Of a stretch of DNA of 5,783 nucleotides, positions 1 through 5,692 are shown piece by piece. The stretch comes from Bacillota bacterium (GTDB taxonomy: Bacteria; Bacillota_A; Clostridia; Clostridiales; Clostridiaceae). A model generated the notes under the pieces. The model was not told where the DNA came from, made no database searches, and was given only the letters and a program-made list of their open reading frames with translations. Position 1 is the first letter of the stretch. Every line of letters begins with the position of its first letter. The translations under genes and the position numbers were made by a program. The stretch is taken from the NCBI GenBank assembly GCA_021780795.1, contig JAJXYA010000164.1:1-5783 (forward strand). Direction: 5' to 3'.

Positions 1-1
1 T

Positions 2-778
2 AGAACTCATTTATATGATTATGAAGATAACATTAGTGAAAATACAGGAGTACTGTTAAAAGTACACACATCTAACTTTAAAATTATGGGATTTACAGAA
101 GAAGTAGCTATAGAAGACTTAGTAAAACTAGGGAATGAAAAAGATATACCAATAGTGGAAGACATAGGAAGCGGAGTACTAATAGATTACTCTAAATATG
201 GATTTGTATATGAACCAACTGTTCAGGAAAGCATAAAAAAAGGTATGGATGTAGTAACCTTTAGTGGAGATAAGATGCTAGGTGGTCCTCAAGCTGGAAT
301 TATAGTGGGTAAAAAGAAGTATATAGATAGAATGAGGAAAAATCAATTAACTAGGGCGTTAAGAATAGATAAAATGACTTTGGCGGCCTTAGAAGGTACC
401 ATGCAACATTATTTAGAAGAAGCAGAGGCTATTAAAAATATACCAACTTTAAACATGCTTTTATGTCCGAAGGAAGAACTTAAGAAAAGAGCTCAAAAAC
501 TAAAAAGAAAGCTTCAAAATAAAACTAATAAATTTACTTTCACTATAGATAATGACTATTCCATGGTTGGTGGGGGTTCTATGCCTACTGAGAAAATGGA
601 AACTTACGTCATAAAAGTAAAAAGTGAAAGCTTTACTACACAGCAAATAGAGGATAAATTAAGAATGAATGAAGTAGCTGTTATTGTAAGAATTTACAAT
701 AACGAAGTAATTTTAGATCTTAGGACTTTATTTGAAAAGGATTATGAAATTATTGTGGAGGCTTTTAAGAATATGTAA
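2..778 (+). CDS. selA: L-seryl-tRNA(Sec) selenium transferase SelA, 3' part (5' end outside window)
   Basis: SelA is a PLP enzyme that converts Ser-tRNASec to Sec-tRNASec using selenophosphate; this is family knowledge. The frame is open from base 2 and gives 258 residues. The family is usually about 460 residues, so roughly the N-terminal 200 lie upstream of the window. Codons before the first ATG at 86 encode typical SelA sequence ([22 protein letters not shown]), so that ATG is internal. The PLP-lysine motif [12 protein letters not shown] is present, with the lysine codon at 272-274, preceded by the VEDIGSG strand motif. The C-terminal small domain is complete ([18 protein letters not shown] ... 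[19 protein letters not shown]) and ends in a normal TAA. selB follows after 154 bases with no clear terminator between them, so co-transcription is likely. Identification is firm. Confidence 0.96.
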   Translation, partial: RTHLYDYEDNISENTGVLLKVHTSNFKIMGFTEEVAIEDLVKLGNEKDIPIVEDIGSGVLIDYSKYGFVYEPTVQESIKKGMDVVTFSGDKMLGGPQAGIIVGKKKYIDRMRKNQLTRALRIDKMTLAALEGTMQHYLEEAEAIKNIPTLNMLLCPKEELKKRAQKLKRKLQNKTNKFTFTIDNDYSMVGGGSMPTEKMETYVIKVKSESFTTQQIEDKLRMNEVAVIVRIYNNEVILDLRTLFEKDYEIIVEAFKNM

Positions 779-870
779 AAGATTTATATAACCATGATTG
801 TCATGTAAAAGACATGAAATTTCATACTTACTATATGTATTAGATTTAGTAGATTAATCATAAACATATG

Positions 871-905
871 TTGACATGCAAAAGTATAGATAGGTTGCAT
901 GTCAA
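871..905 (+). repeat. Perfect 11-bp inverted repeat in selA-selB gap
   Basis: TTGACATGCAA (871-881) and TTGCATGTCAA (895-905) are exact inverted copies separated by 13 bases. As RNA this is a strong hairpin ending 9 bases before the selB ribosome binding site (GGAAAGGA, 915-922). A second, overlapping pairing is possible between AAAAGTA (880-886) and TACTTTT (906-912). The run of T after the stem is short and interrupted, so it would be at best a weak terminator. It may be an operator, an attenuator or a translational control hairpin; the sequence does not decide. A smaller hairpin, TCATGT/ACATGA (801-817), lies upstream in the same gap. Confidence 0.6.
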
Positions 906-932
906 TACTTTTATGGAAAGGATGTTGCTTGT

Positions 933-2849
933 ATGAAGCATATAATTATAGGAACAGCAGGGCATATAGACCATGGAAAGACAACTTTAATTAAAGTGTT
1001 AACTGGCAGAGAAACGGATACTTTAAAAGAAGAAAAAGATAGGGGTATTTCTATAAATTTAGGGTTCACCTATTTTGATTTACCTTCTGGCAGAAGAGCT
1101 GGAATTATTGATGTTCCAGGTCATGAAAAATTTGTAAAGAACATGCTAGCAGGAATAAGCAGTATTGACGTGGTTTTATTAGTTATAGCAGCGGATGAAG
1201 GGGTCATGCCTCAAACTAGAGAGCATTTTGAGATATTACAGTTGCTAAACGTTAAAAAAGGAATTATAGTGCTTACAAAAGCTGATTTAGTGGATTCTGA
1301 ATGGATTGAAATGATTAAGGGTGATATGAAGGATGAATTTAAAGGAACATTTTTAGAAAATGCACCAATTCATGCAATATCCTCAAAAACTAGAATGGGT
1401 TTCAATGAGCTAGTTCAAGATATAGATAAAATCACAGAAGAGGTTGATGCTAAAGACACCGAAGGACATTTTAGGTTACCTGTGGATAGAGCATTTTCTG
1501 TAAGTGGTTTTGGTACTGTGGTAACTGGAACAATAATAAGTGGAAGAGTAAAGGTAGGGGATACTGTTGAAGTATATCCTTCGAAAGTAGTTACAAAGGT
1601 TAGAGGCATTCATATTCATGATAAACCGGAAGAGTTTGGTGAAGCAGGCCAAAGATGTGCTATAAATCTAGCTAATATAAAATTAAGTGAAATAGGCAGA
1701 GGAGATGTAGTTTCTAAAGTAAACATAATGGAACCTTCTTTTTCAATAGATTGTAAGCTTTACTATCTAAAAAGTGCGGAAAAACCCCTAGTTAATAGGC
1801 AGAGAGTTAAATTATATCATGGAACTGATGAAATTCTGTGTAGAGTGGTTATACTAGACAGAGAAGAAATAGCTCCAGGAGAAAGCGCTTATGTACAGTT
1901 AAGATTGGAAAAACCAATAAATGCTCAAAGAAATGATAGATATGTACTTAGAAGCTATTCACCAATGTACACTATAGCTGGTGGCACTGTCATTGAACCT
2001 GCTGCAGAGAAGGCTAAGAGGTTTAATGAAAAGTACATTGAAGAGCTTAAGGTTAAAGAAAGTGGAAAAACTGAAAATATTTTAGAAAACACTGTTAGCA
2101 AATTAAGTGGAGATTACCCAGATACTACTGTGATTTTAAAAGCCTTAGGTAAAAATGAAGAAGGTATAGAAGATAAATTACAAGCATTAGTAGAGGACAA
2201 TATAATAATCAAATTAACAGCTTTAGATAAAACAATATATATACATAAGAACTTTATAAAACAAAAGATAGAGGAAATAGAGAAAATTTTAATAAAGTAT
2301 CATAATGAAAATCCGCTTAAGGCTGGTATGGCAAAAGAGGAAATAAGGAATAAGATTTTTGGAAAGAATATAAAGCAAAAAATATATGATGAAATATTGA
2401 TGCTTATAGAGCATAGAAATGCTATAAAAGTATATGAAAAATTTGTATCTTTATATGATTTTAGGATACAATATACAAAGGAACAAGAAAAATTAAGAAA
2501 TGCTATAATTTCTGCCTATGATAAAGGAAGATATAATACTCCTAAGTATACTGACTTAGCTGTAAGTGAAAAGGATAAAAAGAATTTTAAAATGGTGTTT
2601 GATTCCCTTATGGATAATGAAGAATTAATAAAAATTGCTGAGGACTGTATTTTTACAAAAGCACATTATGAAAACTCCAAAGAACTAGTATATAATTACA
2701 TAAGAGAAAATGGCAGCATAACTGCATCTTCAGCAAGAGAAGTATTTGACACTAGTCGCAAATTCGCAGTAGCTCTTTTAGAACATTTTGATGGTATAAA
2801 ATTAACTAAAAGGATAGAGAATGATAGAGTATTGTATAAGGAAAGTTAA
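933..2849 (+). CDS. selB: Selenocysteine-specific elongation factor SelB
   Basis: SelB is a cytoplasmic GTPase that carries Sec-tRNASec to the ribosome at UGA codons marked by a SECIS hairpin. The 638 residues match the usual family length of about 610-640. Visible GTPase motifs are G1 [12 protein letters not shown] (residues 7-18), switch [11 protein letters not shown] (about 36-45), G3 DVPGHE (60-65), G4 TKAD (115-118) and G5 ISSK (149-152). EF-Tu-like beta-barrel domains follow at about 175-255 and 260-350 ([36 protein letters not shown]). The lysine-rich C-terminal part, about 370-638, corresponds to the winged-helix array that binds the SECIS RNA. The ATG at 933 is supported by GGAAAGGA at 915-922 and by the conserved N-terminus. 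selA lies upstream and selC about 100 bases downstream. No truncation or frameshift is seen. Confidence 0.98.
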   Translation: MKHIIIGTAGHIDHGKTTLIKVLTGRETDTLKEEKDRGISINLGFTYFDLPSGRRAGIIDVPGHEKFVKNMLAGISSIDVVLLVIAADEGVMPQTREHFEILQLLNVKKGIIVLTKADLVDSEWIEMIKGDMKDEFKGTFLENAPIHAISSKTRMGFNELVQDIDKITEEVDAKDTEGHFRLPVDRAFSVSGFGTVVTGTIISGRVKVGDTVEVYPSKVVTKVRGIHIHDKPEEFGEAGQRCAINLANIKLSEIGRGDVVSKVNIMEPSFSIDCKLYYLKSAEKPLVNRQRVKLYHGTDEILCRVVILDREEIAPGESAYVQLRLEKPINAQRNDRYVLRSYSPMYTIAGGTVIEPAAEKAKRFNEKYIEELKVKESGKTENILENTVSKLSGDYPDTTVILKALGKNEEGIEDKLQALVEDNIIIKLTALDKTIYIHKNFIKQKIEEIEKILIKYHNENPLKAGMAKEEIRNKIFGKNIKQKIYDEILMLIEHRNAIKVYEKFVSLYDFRIQYTKEQEKLRNAIISAYDKGRYNTPKYTDLAVSEKDKKNFKMVFDSLMDNEELIKIAEDCIFTKAHYENSKELVYNYIRENGSITASSAREVFDTSRKFAVALLEHFDGIKLTKRIENDRVLYKES

Positions 2850-2899
2850 AAGAATTTAGCTTTAAATTAGACAATTCGACAAAGTTATGCATATTACTA

Positions 2900-2928
2900 T
2901 TGATTATAGCGTTAGGATATGCTATAAT
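2900..2928 (+). promoter_or_regulatory. Probable selC promoter
   Basis: TTGATT (2900-2905), a 17-base spacer and TATAAT (2923-2928) form a good sigma-A promoter, with an extended -10 TG at 2920-2921. The predicted transcript start near 2935 is about 17 bases before the mature tRNA. This lets selC be transcribed apart from selB. An exact inverted repeat, ATTATAGC (2903-2910) and GCTATAAT (2921-2928), covers the spacer edges and the -10 box; it could be an operator or chance in AT-rich DNA. Confidence 0.75.
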
Positions 2929-2951
2929 TAGCGCTGGAAGAAAAGATTAAT

Positions 2952-3048
2952 GGGAGTAGATAGGTGCTGGTGTGCCTGCCAGTCTTCAAAACTGTGTTGT
3001 CGTGCTAATACCACGATGGGTGTGTTCGATTCACACATATTCCCGCCA
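2952..3048 (+). tRNA. selC: tRNA-Sec (anticodon TCA)
   Basis: This 97-base RNA has the marks of bacterial selenocysteine tRNA. The acceptor strands GGGAGTAG (2952-2959) and ATATTCCC (3037-3044) are followed by discriminator G and encoded CCA. The D stem is long, six pairs (AGGTGC/GTGCCT), with a four-base loop. The anticodon loop CTTCAAA has TCA at 2986-2988. A long variable arm is built on TCGTG/CACGA (3000-3016). The T arm is GTGTG-TTCGATT-CACAC (3020-3036). The eighth acceptor pair reads G2959-A3037, a mismatch, and the anticodon stem has only four clean pairs with a C-T mismatch below. The position right after selB supports the call. Confidence 0.96.
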
Positions 3049-3064
3049 CTTACAACGACATATT

Positions 3065-3108
3065 GCGGCCTAGATACATAATTTTATGCTATCTGGGCCG
3101 CTTTTTAT
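3065..3108 (+). terminator. Intrinsic terminator of selC
   Basis: A 12-pair GC-rich stem, GCGGCCTAGATA (3065-3076) with TATCTGGGCCGC (3090-3101), has one T-G wobble and is followed at once by TTTTT. It starts 17 bases after the encoded CCA. The minus-strand side has no comparable T run, so it probably acts only on plus-strand transcripts. Confidence 0.92.
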
Positions 3109-3159
3109 TTTGGCTTTGACAACAGATTGACAACGGAAATTTTAAAGTTGATTAATATT

Positions 3160-3351
3160 TTATTTTTGCATTTTATATTTTCCGCCCCAACATTTATCAC
3201 AATTTAAACAGCAATTAGTAGCGTAATTGTTACAGTGACCATAATGTGTAGAGTTAGATAAGTCCACATTATTTTTTGACTTTTTCATCCAATTGAACAT
3301 ATTCTTTATTTCATCCTTTCCTTGCTTATCTAAACGCATTTTAGATTCCAT
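3160..3351 (-). CDS. Small cysteine-rich protein, function unknown
   Basis: This 63-residue ORF has its own signals. AAGGGTGG (minus strand, about 3358-3365) lies six bases before the ATG at 3351, and a TATAAT -10 box lies at 3397-3402, though no convincing -35 was found. The N-terminal half is lysine-rich and hydrophilic. The C-terminal half holds five cysteines (C40, C47, C48, C51, C54) and two histidines (H36, H39) in the order HxxHC-x6-CCxxCxxC, followed by WGGK. Such spacing suits a zinc or iron-sulfur site, but I do not recognise the family. There is no signal peptide or membrane segment. It runs opposite to selC and diverges from the 2H-phosphoesterase gene. The strong start signals make a real gene more likely than a chance ORF. 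Confidence 0.6.
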   Translation of the reverse strand: MESKMRLDKQGKDEIKNMFNWMKKSKNNVDLSNSTHYGHCNNYATNCCLNCDKCWGGKYKMQK

Positions 3352-3564
3352 GATATACCACCCTTTTTAATTTACAATTTAAATACTATGATACACATTA
3401 TAATACTTTAACTTATAACATTCAGTAACAATTGATACCAATAGTAATCAAAGGTATAAACTATTGAAAAGTAACGCAAATTTAAATAGTGGCTGAAGAC
3501 TTATAATATTTATTGCAATTGTAAATAATCAATGATATATAACTTATTTGGGGGAGTGATTAAA

Positions 3565-4092
3565 GTGAGATATGTAATAGTAAGTGTAGTAAATGGAGAA
3601 GCCGGTGTTTTTAATGATAATTTGCGACAGGAAGTATTTGAAAGATTCGGTGCAAAATCCTCAAAATTACCTGCACACTTTACCATAAAAGCACCCTTCG
3701 AATATGATGGAAGTATTTATGATTTAGAAGTTGCTTTAGAGACATTTAGCAAAGAGCCTAGAAAGGAAGCTTATGCTATCAATAATTATGACCACTTTGA
3801 GCATCGAGTTGTTTATATGAAATTGGAGATGTCTAAGGAAGGAAAGGGGCTTCATGACAAACTCATTGATACAATTGATTCATTGCCTTATATAGATTTT
3901 CATGAAAAAGATGGTAAAAATAAGATTTTTCATGTAACAGTTGCTTCTAAGAGAATTAATAATAACTATTCGCAACTTTGGGAATATGTTAATACTAAAC
4001 CTTGTAACTTTCAATGTGAATTTGATAATGTGACGATATATAAGTGGCAAGAAAACACATGGTTACTACATAAAAAATATGAATTCATGTAA
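3565..4092 (+). CDS. 2H-phosphoesterase / 2'-5' RNA ligase family protein
   Basis: Both signature HxTx motifs of the 2H phosphoesterase superfamily are present: AHFTIKAPF (His38, Thr40) and FHVTVAS (His123, Thr125), counted from the GTG start. The 175 residues match the bacterial LigT/YjcG-like single-domain proteins. Family members act on 2',5' or cyclic 2',3' phosphodiesters in RNA or nucleotides; the real substrate here cannot be told. I chose GTG at 3565 because GGGGGAG (3550-3556) sits eight bases before it. An ATG 11 codons upstream at 3532 has no ribosome binding site and adds an atypical leader. A TATAAT at 3502-3507 may be its -10 box, without a clear -35. No signal peptide or membrane segment, so the protein is cytoplasmic. 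It appears to be a single-gene unit, since a new promoter starts right after it. Confidence 0.88.
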   Translation: MRYVIVSVVNGEAGVFNDNLRQEVFERFGAKSSKLPAHFTIKAPFEYDGSIYDLEVALETFSKEPRKEAYAINNYDHFEHRVVYMKLEMSKEGKGLHDKLIDTIDSLPYIDFHEKDGKNKIFHVTVASKRINNNYSQLWEYVNTKPCNFQCEFDNVTIYKWQENTWLLHKKYEFM

Positions 4093-4101
4093 AAAAATAG
4101 G

Positions 4102-4130
4102 TTGACTATATAAAGGATAGTTGTTAATAT
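4102..4130 (+). promoter_or_regulatory. Promoter of the tandem lysine riboswitch unit
   Basis: TTGACT (4102-4107), a 17-base spacer and TAATAT (4125-4130) make a good sigma-A promoter. The predicted start near 4137 lies about 35 bases before the P1 helix of the first aptamer. It begins only ten bases after the stop codon of the 2H gene. Confidence 0.7.
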
Positions 4131-4171
4131 TTATATATAGTATAGTAAATAAAAAAAGTGAATATAGATAC

Positions 4172-4341
4172 GATGTGATACTGAGGTTGCGGTTGTTAAG
4201 AGTACTATTGTTCTATTTATGGAATTGTAGGAAAGGGTCAATCGCCGAAATACATAAATTTATGTATTGGGACTATACTGAATAAGTATAGCACTGTCGT
4301 TAGAAAATTGCCCAATTTTCTAATGGCGAGCTTATCACATT
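4172..4341 (+). promoter_or_regulatory. Lysine riboswitch aptamer 1
   Basis: The conserved lysine (L box) core is visible in order: GAGGTTGCGG (4183-4192), the loop E segment AAGAGTA (4198-4204) with GAAA (4231-4234), ATCGCCGAA (4241-4249), the P4 hairpin CTATAC-TGAATAA-GTATAG, CACTGTC (4292-4298), the P5 hairpin TTAGAAAATTG/CAATTTTCTAA and GGCGAGCT (4325-4332). P1 pairs GATGTGATA (4172-4180) with TATCACATT (4333-4341). P3 is the palindromic hairpin at about 4250-4268. Its loop CATAAAT (4253-4259) is fully complementary to the P2 loop ATTTATG (4215-4221), the family's kissing interaction. The length of 170 bases is normal. With lysine bound, family members of this type favour the downstream terminator and switch expression off. 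Confidence 0.95.
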
Positions 4342-4342
4342 G

Positions 4343-4409
4343 GGGCAAAAGGTTTGTTTTGTTGTAATACATAACAGTTATGAGTGCCTTTTGCTCATAG
4401 CTGTTTTTA
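4343..4409 (+). terminator. Riboswitch 1 expression platform: antiterminator and terminator
   Basis: The terminator stem pairs ACAGTTATGAG (4374-4384) with CTCATAGCTGT (4394-4404), with one wobble, around a 9-base loop, followed by TTTTT. The competing antiterminator pairs GGGCAAAAGG (4343-4352) with CCTTTTGCTC (4387-4396), ten pairs that take the loop and the top of the terminator stem. AGCT at 4329-4332 can also pair with AGCT at 4399-4402, which reaches back toward the P1 region and links ligand binding to the choice. Confidence 0.88.
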
Positions 4410-4433
4410 TTTTTATACAAAAATCATATAGAC

Positions 4434-4603
4434 GACATGATACAGAGGTTGCGGTTGCTAATAATACTAACTGGTTCATTATGGACAGATAGGAAAGGAT
4501 CAATCGCCGAAATACATAGATTTATGTATTGGGACTATGCTGAATAAGTATAGTACTGTCATTAGAAAATTGCCCAATTTTCTAATGGCGAGCTTGTCAT
4601 GTT
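4434..4603 (+). promoter_or_regulatory. Lysine riboswitch aptamer 2 (tandem copy)
   Basis: This second complete lysine aptamer lies 262 bases after the first and has the same length. My hand alignment gives about 27 differences in 170 bases, roughly 84% identity, mostly in the P2 arm. The GAGGTTGCGG, ATCGCCGAA, P4, CTGTC and GGCGAGCT elements are kept. P1 pairs GACATGATA (4434-4442) with TGTCATGTT (4595-4603); both strands differ from copy 1 in a compensating way (GTGATA/TATCAC to ATGATA/TGTCAT), which supports selection for the helix. The P2 loop TTATG (4479-4483) can pair with P3 loop CATAG (4515-4519), including one G-U. The loop E segment differs: AATA (4463-4466) replaces AGTA. Confidence 0.93.
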
Positions 4604-4604
4604 G

Positions 4605-4665
4605 GGGCAAAAGGTGCTGTTATAAATTAACAGTCATGAGTGCCTTTTGCTCATGACTGTTTTTG
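4605..4665 (+). terminator. Riboswitch 2 expression platform: antiterminator and terminator
   Basis: ACAGTCATGAG (4630-4640) pairs perfectly with CTCATGACTGT (4650-4660), followed by TTTTT. The antiterminator pairs GGGCAAAAGG (4605-4614) with CCTTTTGCTC (4643-4652). It extends through GTCAT (4596-4600), part of the 3' strand of P1, to ATGAC (4653-4657). P1 and the full antiterminator therefore exclude each other, as expected of a lysine-OFF transcription switch. Confidence 0.9.
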
Positions 4666-4831
4666 TTTTACCCTTTTAAGAAAACCCTACATTAAAGTGA
4701 AAAAATTCTTATTAAATGGGTTAAATCAGAATCTGCAATGTCAGATATTAATGGATAAAAAGGAGATTTTCCTTCTGAAAGTCCTTAAAAGATGTATGAG
4801 AAATAATTTAGGAAAAAGGAGATATTTAAAA
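4666..4831 (+). other. 166-base leader between riboswitch 2 and the 84-codon gene
   Basis: This untranslated stretch contains AAAAAGGAG (about 4757-4765) that is not followed by a start codon at useful distance, and a small possible hairpin AAGGA/TCCTT around 4761-4775. One frame, shared with the downstream gene, is open throughout. It may be plain leader, or the remnant of an upstream part of the gene. I see no further conserved RNA. Confidence 0.35.
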
Positions 4832-5086
4832 ATGAATATTATTATGAATGAATTTACTAGTGAGATAGAATTAAGAGGAAAATTCAAATGTGAAACTCTA
4901 AGAAATGGCAAGGATCAAATACTAATAGTTCATAAAGGACCACAAAAGATATATGTTCCGTTTAATAGCTACGTTGACGAATTAAATTTTAGTAAAGCAA
5001 AAGAAATTTCAGAAATAGAATATTTAAATTTGCAGAATCAAGACCATGTGGATAGTAAAAGAAATAATTATTATTTCAGTAAGTAA
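4832..5086 (+). CDS. 84-residue protein of unknown function behind the lysine riboswitches
   Basis: I do not recognise this protein. The ATG at 4832 is chosen because AAGGAGA (4816-4822) lies ten bases upstream. The frame stays open back to 4640, but that earlier ATG sits inside the terminator stem and the in-frame GTG 4697 and ATG 4751 lack ribosome binding sites. The product is hydrophilic, mixed-charge, without signal peptide, membrane segment or cysteine cluster beyond a single Cys near residue 19. The core (FTSEIELRGKFKCETLRNGKDQILIVHKGPQKIYVPFNSYVDELNF) looks like a small beta-rich domain, and the tail is Asn- and Lys-rich. It is the only gene between the second riboswitch and the bidirectional terminator, so expression is expected to rise when lysine is low. 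It shows no resemblance to known lysine biosynthesis or transport proteins. Confidence 0.65.
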   Translation: MNIIMNEFTSEIELRGKFKCETLRNGKDQILIVHKGPQKIYVPFNSYVDELNFSKAKEISEIEYLNLQNQDHVDSKRNNYYFSK

Positions 5087-5090
5087 ACAT

Positions 5091-5118
5091 AAAAAAAGAG
5101 CCTTTAAGCTCTTTTTTT
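5091..5118. terminator. Bidirectional intrinsic terminator
   Basis: AAAAAAAGAGC (5091-5101) and GCTCTTTTTTT (5108-5118) are exact inverted copies around a 6-base loop. The T run on each strand suits transcripts from either side: the 84-codon gene on the plus strand and the winged-helix-like gene on the minus strand, whose TAA overlaps the T run. Confidence 0.9.
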
Positions 5119-5362
5119 AATTCCCTTCAATGTGTTCTATTCCGTTAACTTCAATTTTATAATTGCCTCTGTCAGCTTGTTTTTTTATAAATTTCTTTTT
5201 AATTAAGGACTCAAGAGAAGATTTAAATGTTCTAAGGTCGCCTTTACCATTCCCAAGATTAATGGCCAATTTTATTTTTGCTATGCTTTGTGGAGATGCA
5301 GTTCTATTTTCATAAAGGTAGTTTAATATACTATCTTCAATTTCTTTTACATTATCTTTCAT
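5117..5362 (-). CDS. Small winged-helix-like protein (putative DNA-binding)
   Basis: The ORF encodes 81 residues. The start is well supported: GGAGG (minus strand, 5369-5373) lies six bases before the ATG at 5362. The order is a first helix (EIEDSILNYLYENR), a second (SPQSIAKIKLAINLG), a third (DLRTFKSSLESLIKKKFIKKQ) and a short beta wing (RGNYKIEVNGIEHI). This pattern matches single winged-helix domains, with a basic patch KKKFIKK before the wing. I infer DNA binding from the pattern only; no family name is recognised. There is no membrane segment or signal peptide. The gene converges on the riboswitch-controlled gene and diverges from the gene at the right edge. A palindrome over its -10 box hints at self-regulation. 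Confidence 0.75.
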   Translation of the reverse strand: MKDNVKEIEDSILNYLYENRTASPQSIAKIKLAINLGNGKGDLRTFKSSLESLIKKKFIKKQADRGNYKIEVNGIEHIEGN

Positions 5363-5393
5363 AAATAGCCTCCTTCATTAGTACAATTAGTTA

Positions 5394-5411
5394 TAGTATA
5401 TAATTATACTA
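5394..5411. promoter_or_regulatory. Palindrome over the -10 region of the winged-helix-like gene
   Basis: TAGTATA (5394-5400) and TATACTA (5405-5411) are exact inverted copies separated by four bases. The minus-strand -10 box TATAAT (5403-5408) lies within it, and a plus-strand TATAAT occurs at 5399-5404. No strong -35 is seen at 17 bases on the minus strand (TTTTTA). It may be an operator for the neighbouring protein, or a coincidence of -10 boxes in AT-rich DNA. Confidence 0.45.
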
Positions 5412-5589
5412 CATGATTTAGGTAATAAAAAGGGAATTTATTTATGTGAAGCTCAAGTCTTTATCAAAGGTTAAAGTCTTTATACATAGGAATAAGAGAT
5501 AAATACAGGTAACATTAGTAATTTATGTTATATATTGTAATGGAGCTCGAATTCATTACTAAATGATTATATTATGCCCAAAATCGCTT
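5412..5589. other. Intergenic stretch with short direct repeat
   Basis: Part of a 330-base gap between divergent genes. It contains AAGTCTTTAT twice (5455-5464 and 5474-5483), 19 bases apart, which might be a binding site pair. It also contains GAGCTCGAATTC at 5543-5554, adjacent SacI and EcoRI sites. No ORF with start signals, RNA gene or terminator was recognised. Confidence 0.4.
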
Positions 5590-5618
5590 TCGACATTATG
5601 ATTTAAGGGTAATATAAT
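5590..5618 (+). promoter_or_regulatory. Promoter of the gene at the right edge
   Basis: TCGACA (5590-5595), a 17-base spacer and TATAAT (5613-5618) form a good sigma-A promoter with five of six -35 bases and a perfect -10. The predicted start is near 5625, giving a leader of about 70 bases before the TTG start. Confidence 0.65.
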
Positions 5619-5692
5619 AAGAAGATGCATATCATCCATAATTATATAAAAAAGTTAAAATTATGTATTATTAAAATATTGGTGGTGATTTT

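Noticed and set aside
86..88. ATG at 86 as start of the first gene
   Set aside because: The frame is open to base 2 and the preceding codons encode conserved SelA sequence, so this Met is internal.
871..876. TTGACA as a -35 box for selB
   Set aside because: No -10-like sequence lies 15-19 bases downstream; the TTGACA is part of the inverted repeat.
871..912. H-type pseudoknot upstream of selB
   Set aside because: The second stem would need a linker of zero bases to cross an 11-pair helix, which is not feasible; the two pairings are better seen as alternatives.
1415..1609. 64-codon minus-strand ORF inside selB
   Set aside because: Antisense shadow of a firmly identified gene, with no ribosome binding site considered convincing and no recognisable product.
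3532..3534. ATG 11 codons upstream of the 2H gene start
   Set aside because: No ribosome binding site before it, while GGGGGAG is well placed for GTG 3565.
4238..4420. 60-codon minus-strand ORF
   Set aside because: It lies wholly within riboswitch 1 and its terminator; the bases are explained by conserved RNA structure.
4163..4670. Repeat pair as insertion sequence ends or a CRISPR-like array
   Set aside because: The repeats are direct, about 262 bases apart, and each folds into a full lysine riboswitch; there is no transposase and no short regular repeat-spacer pattern.
4640..4831. N-terminal extension of the 84-codon gene to the ATG at 4640
   Set aside because: That ATG is in the terminator stem of riboswitch 2 and would be absent or structured; the ribosome binding site supports 4832.
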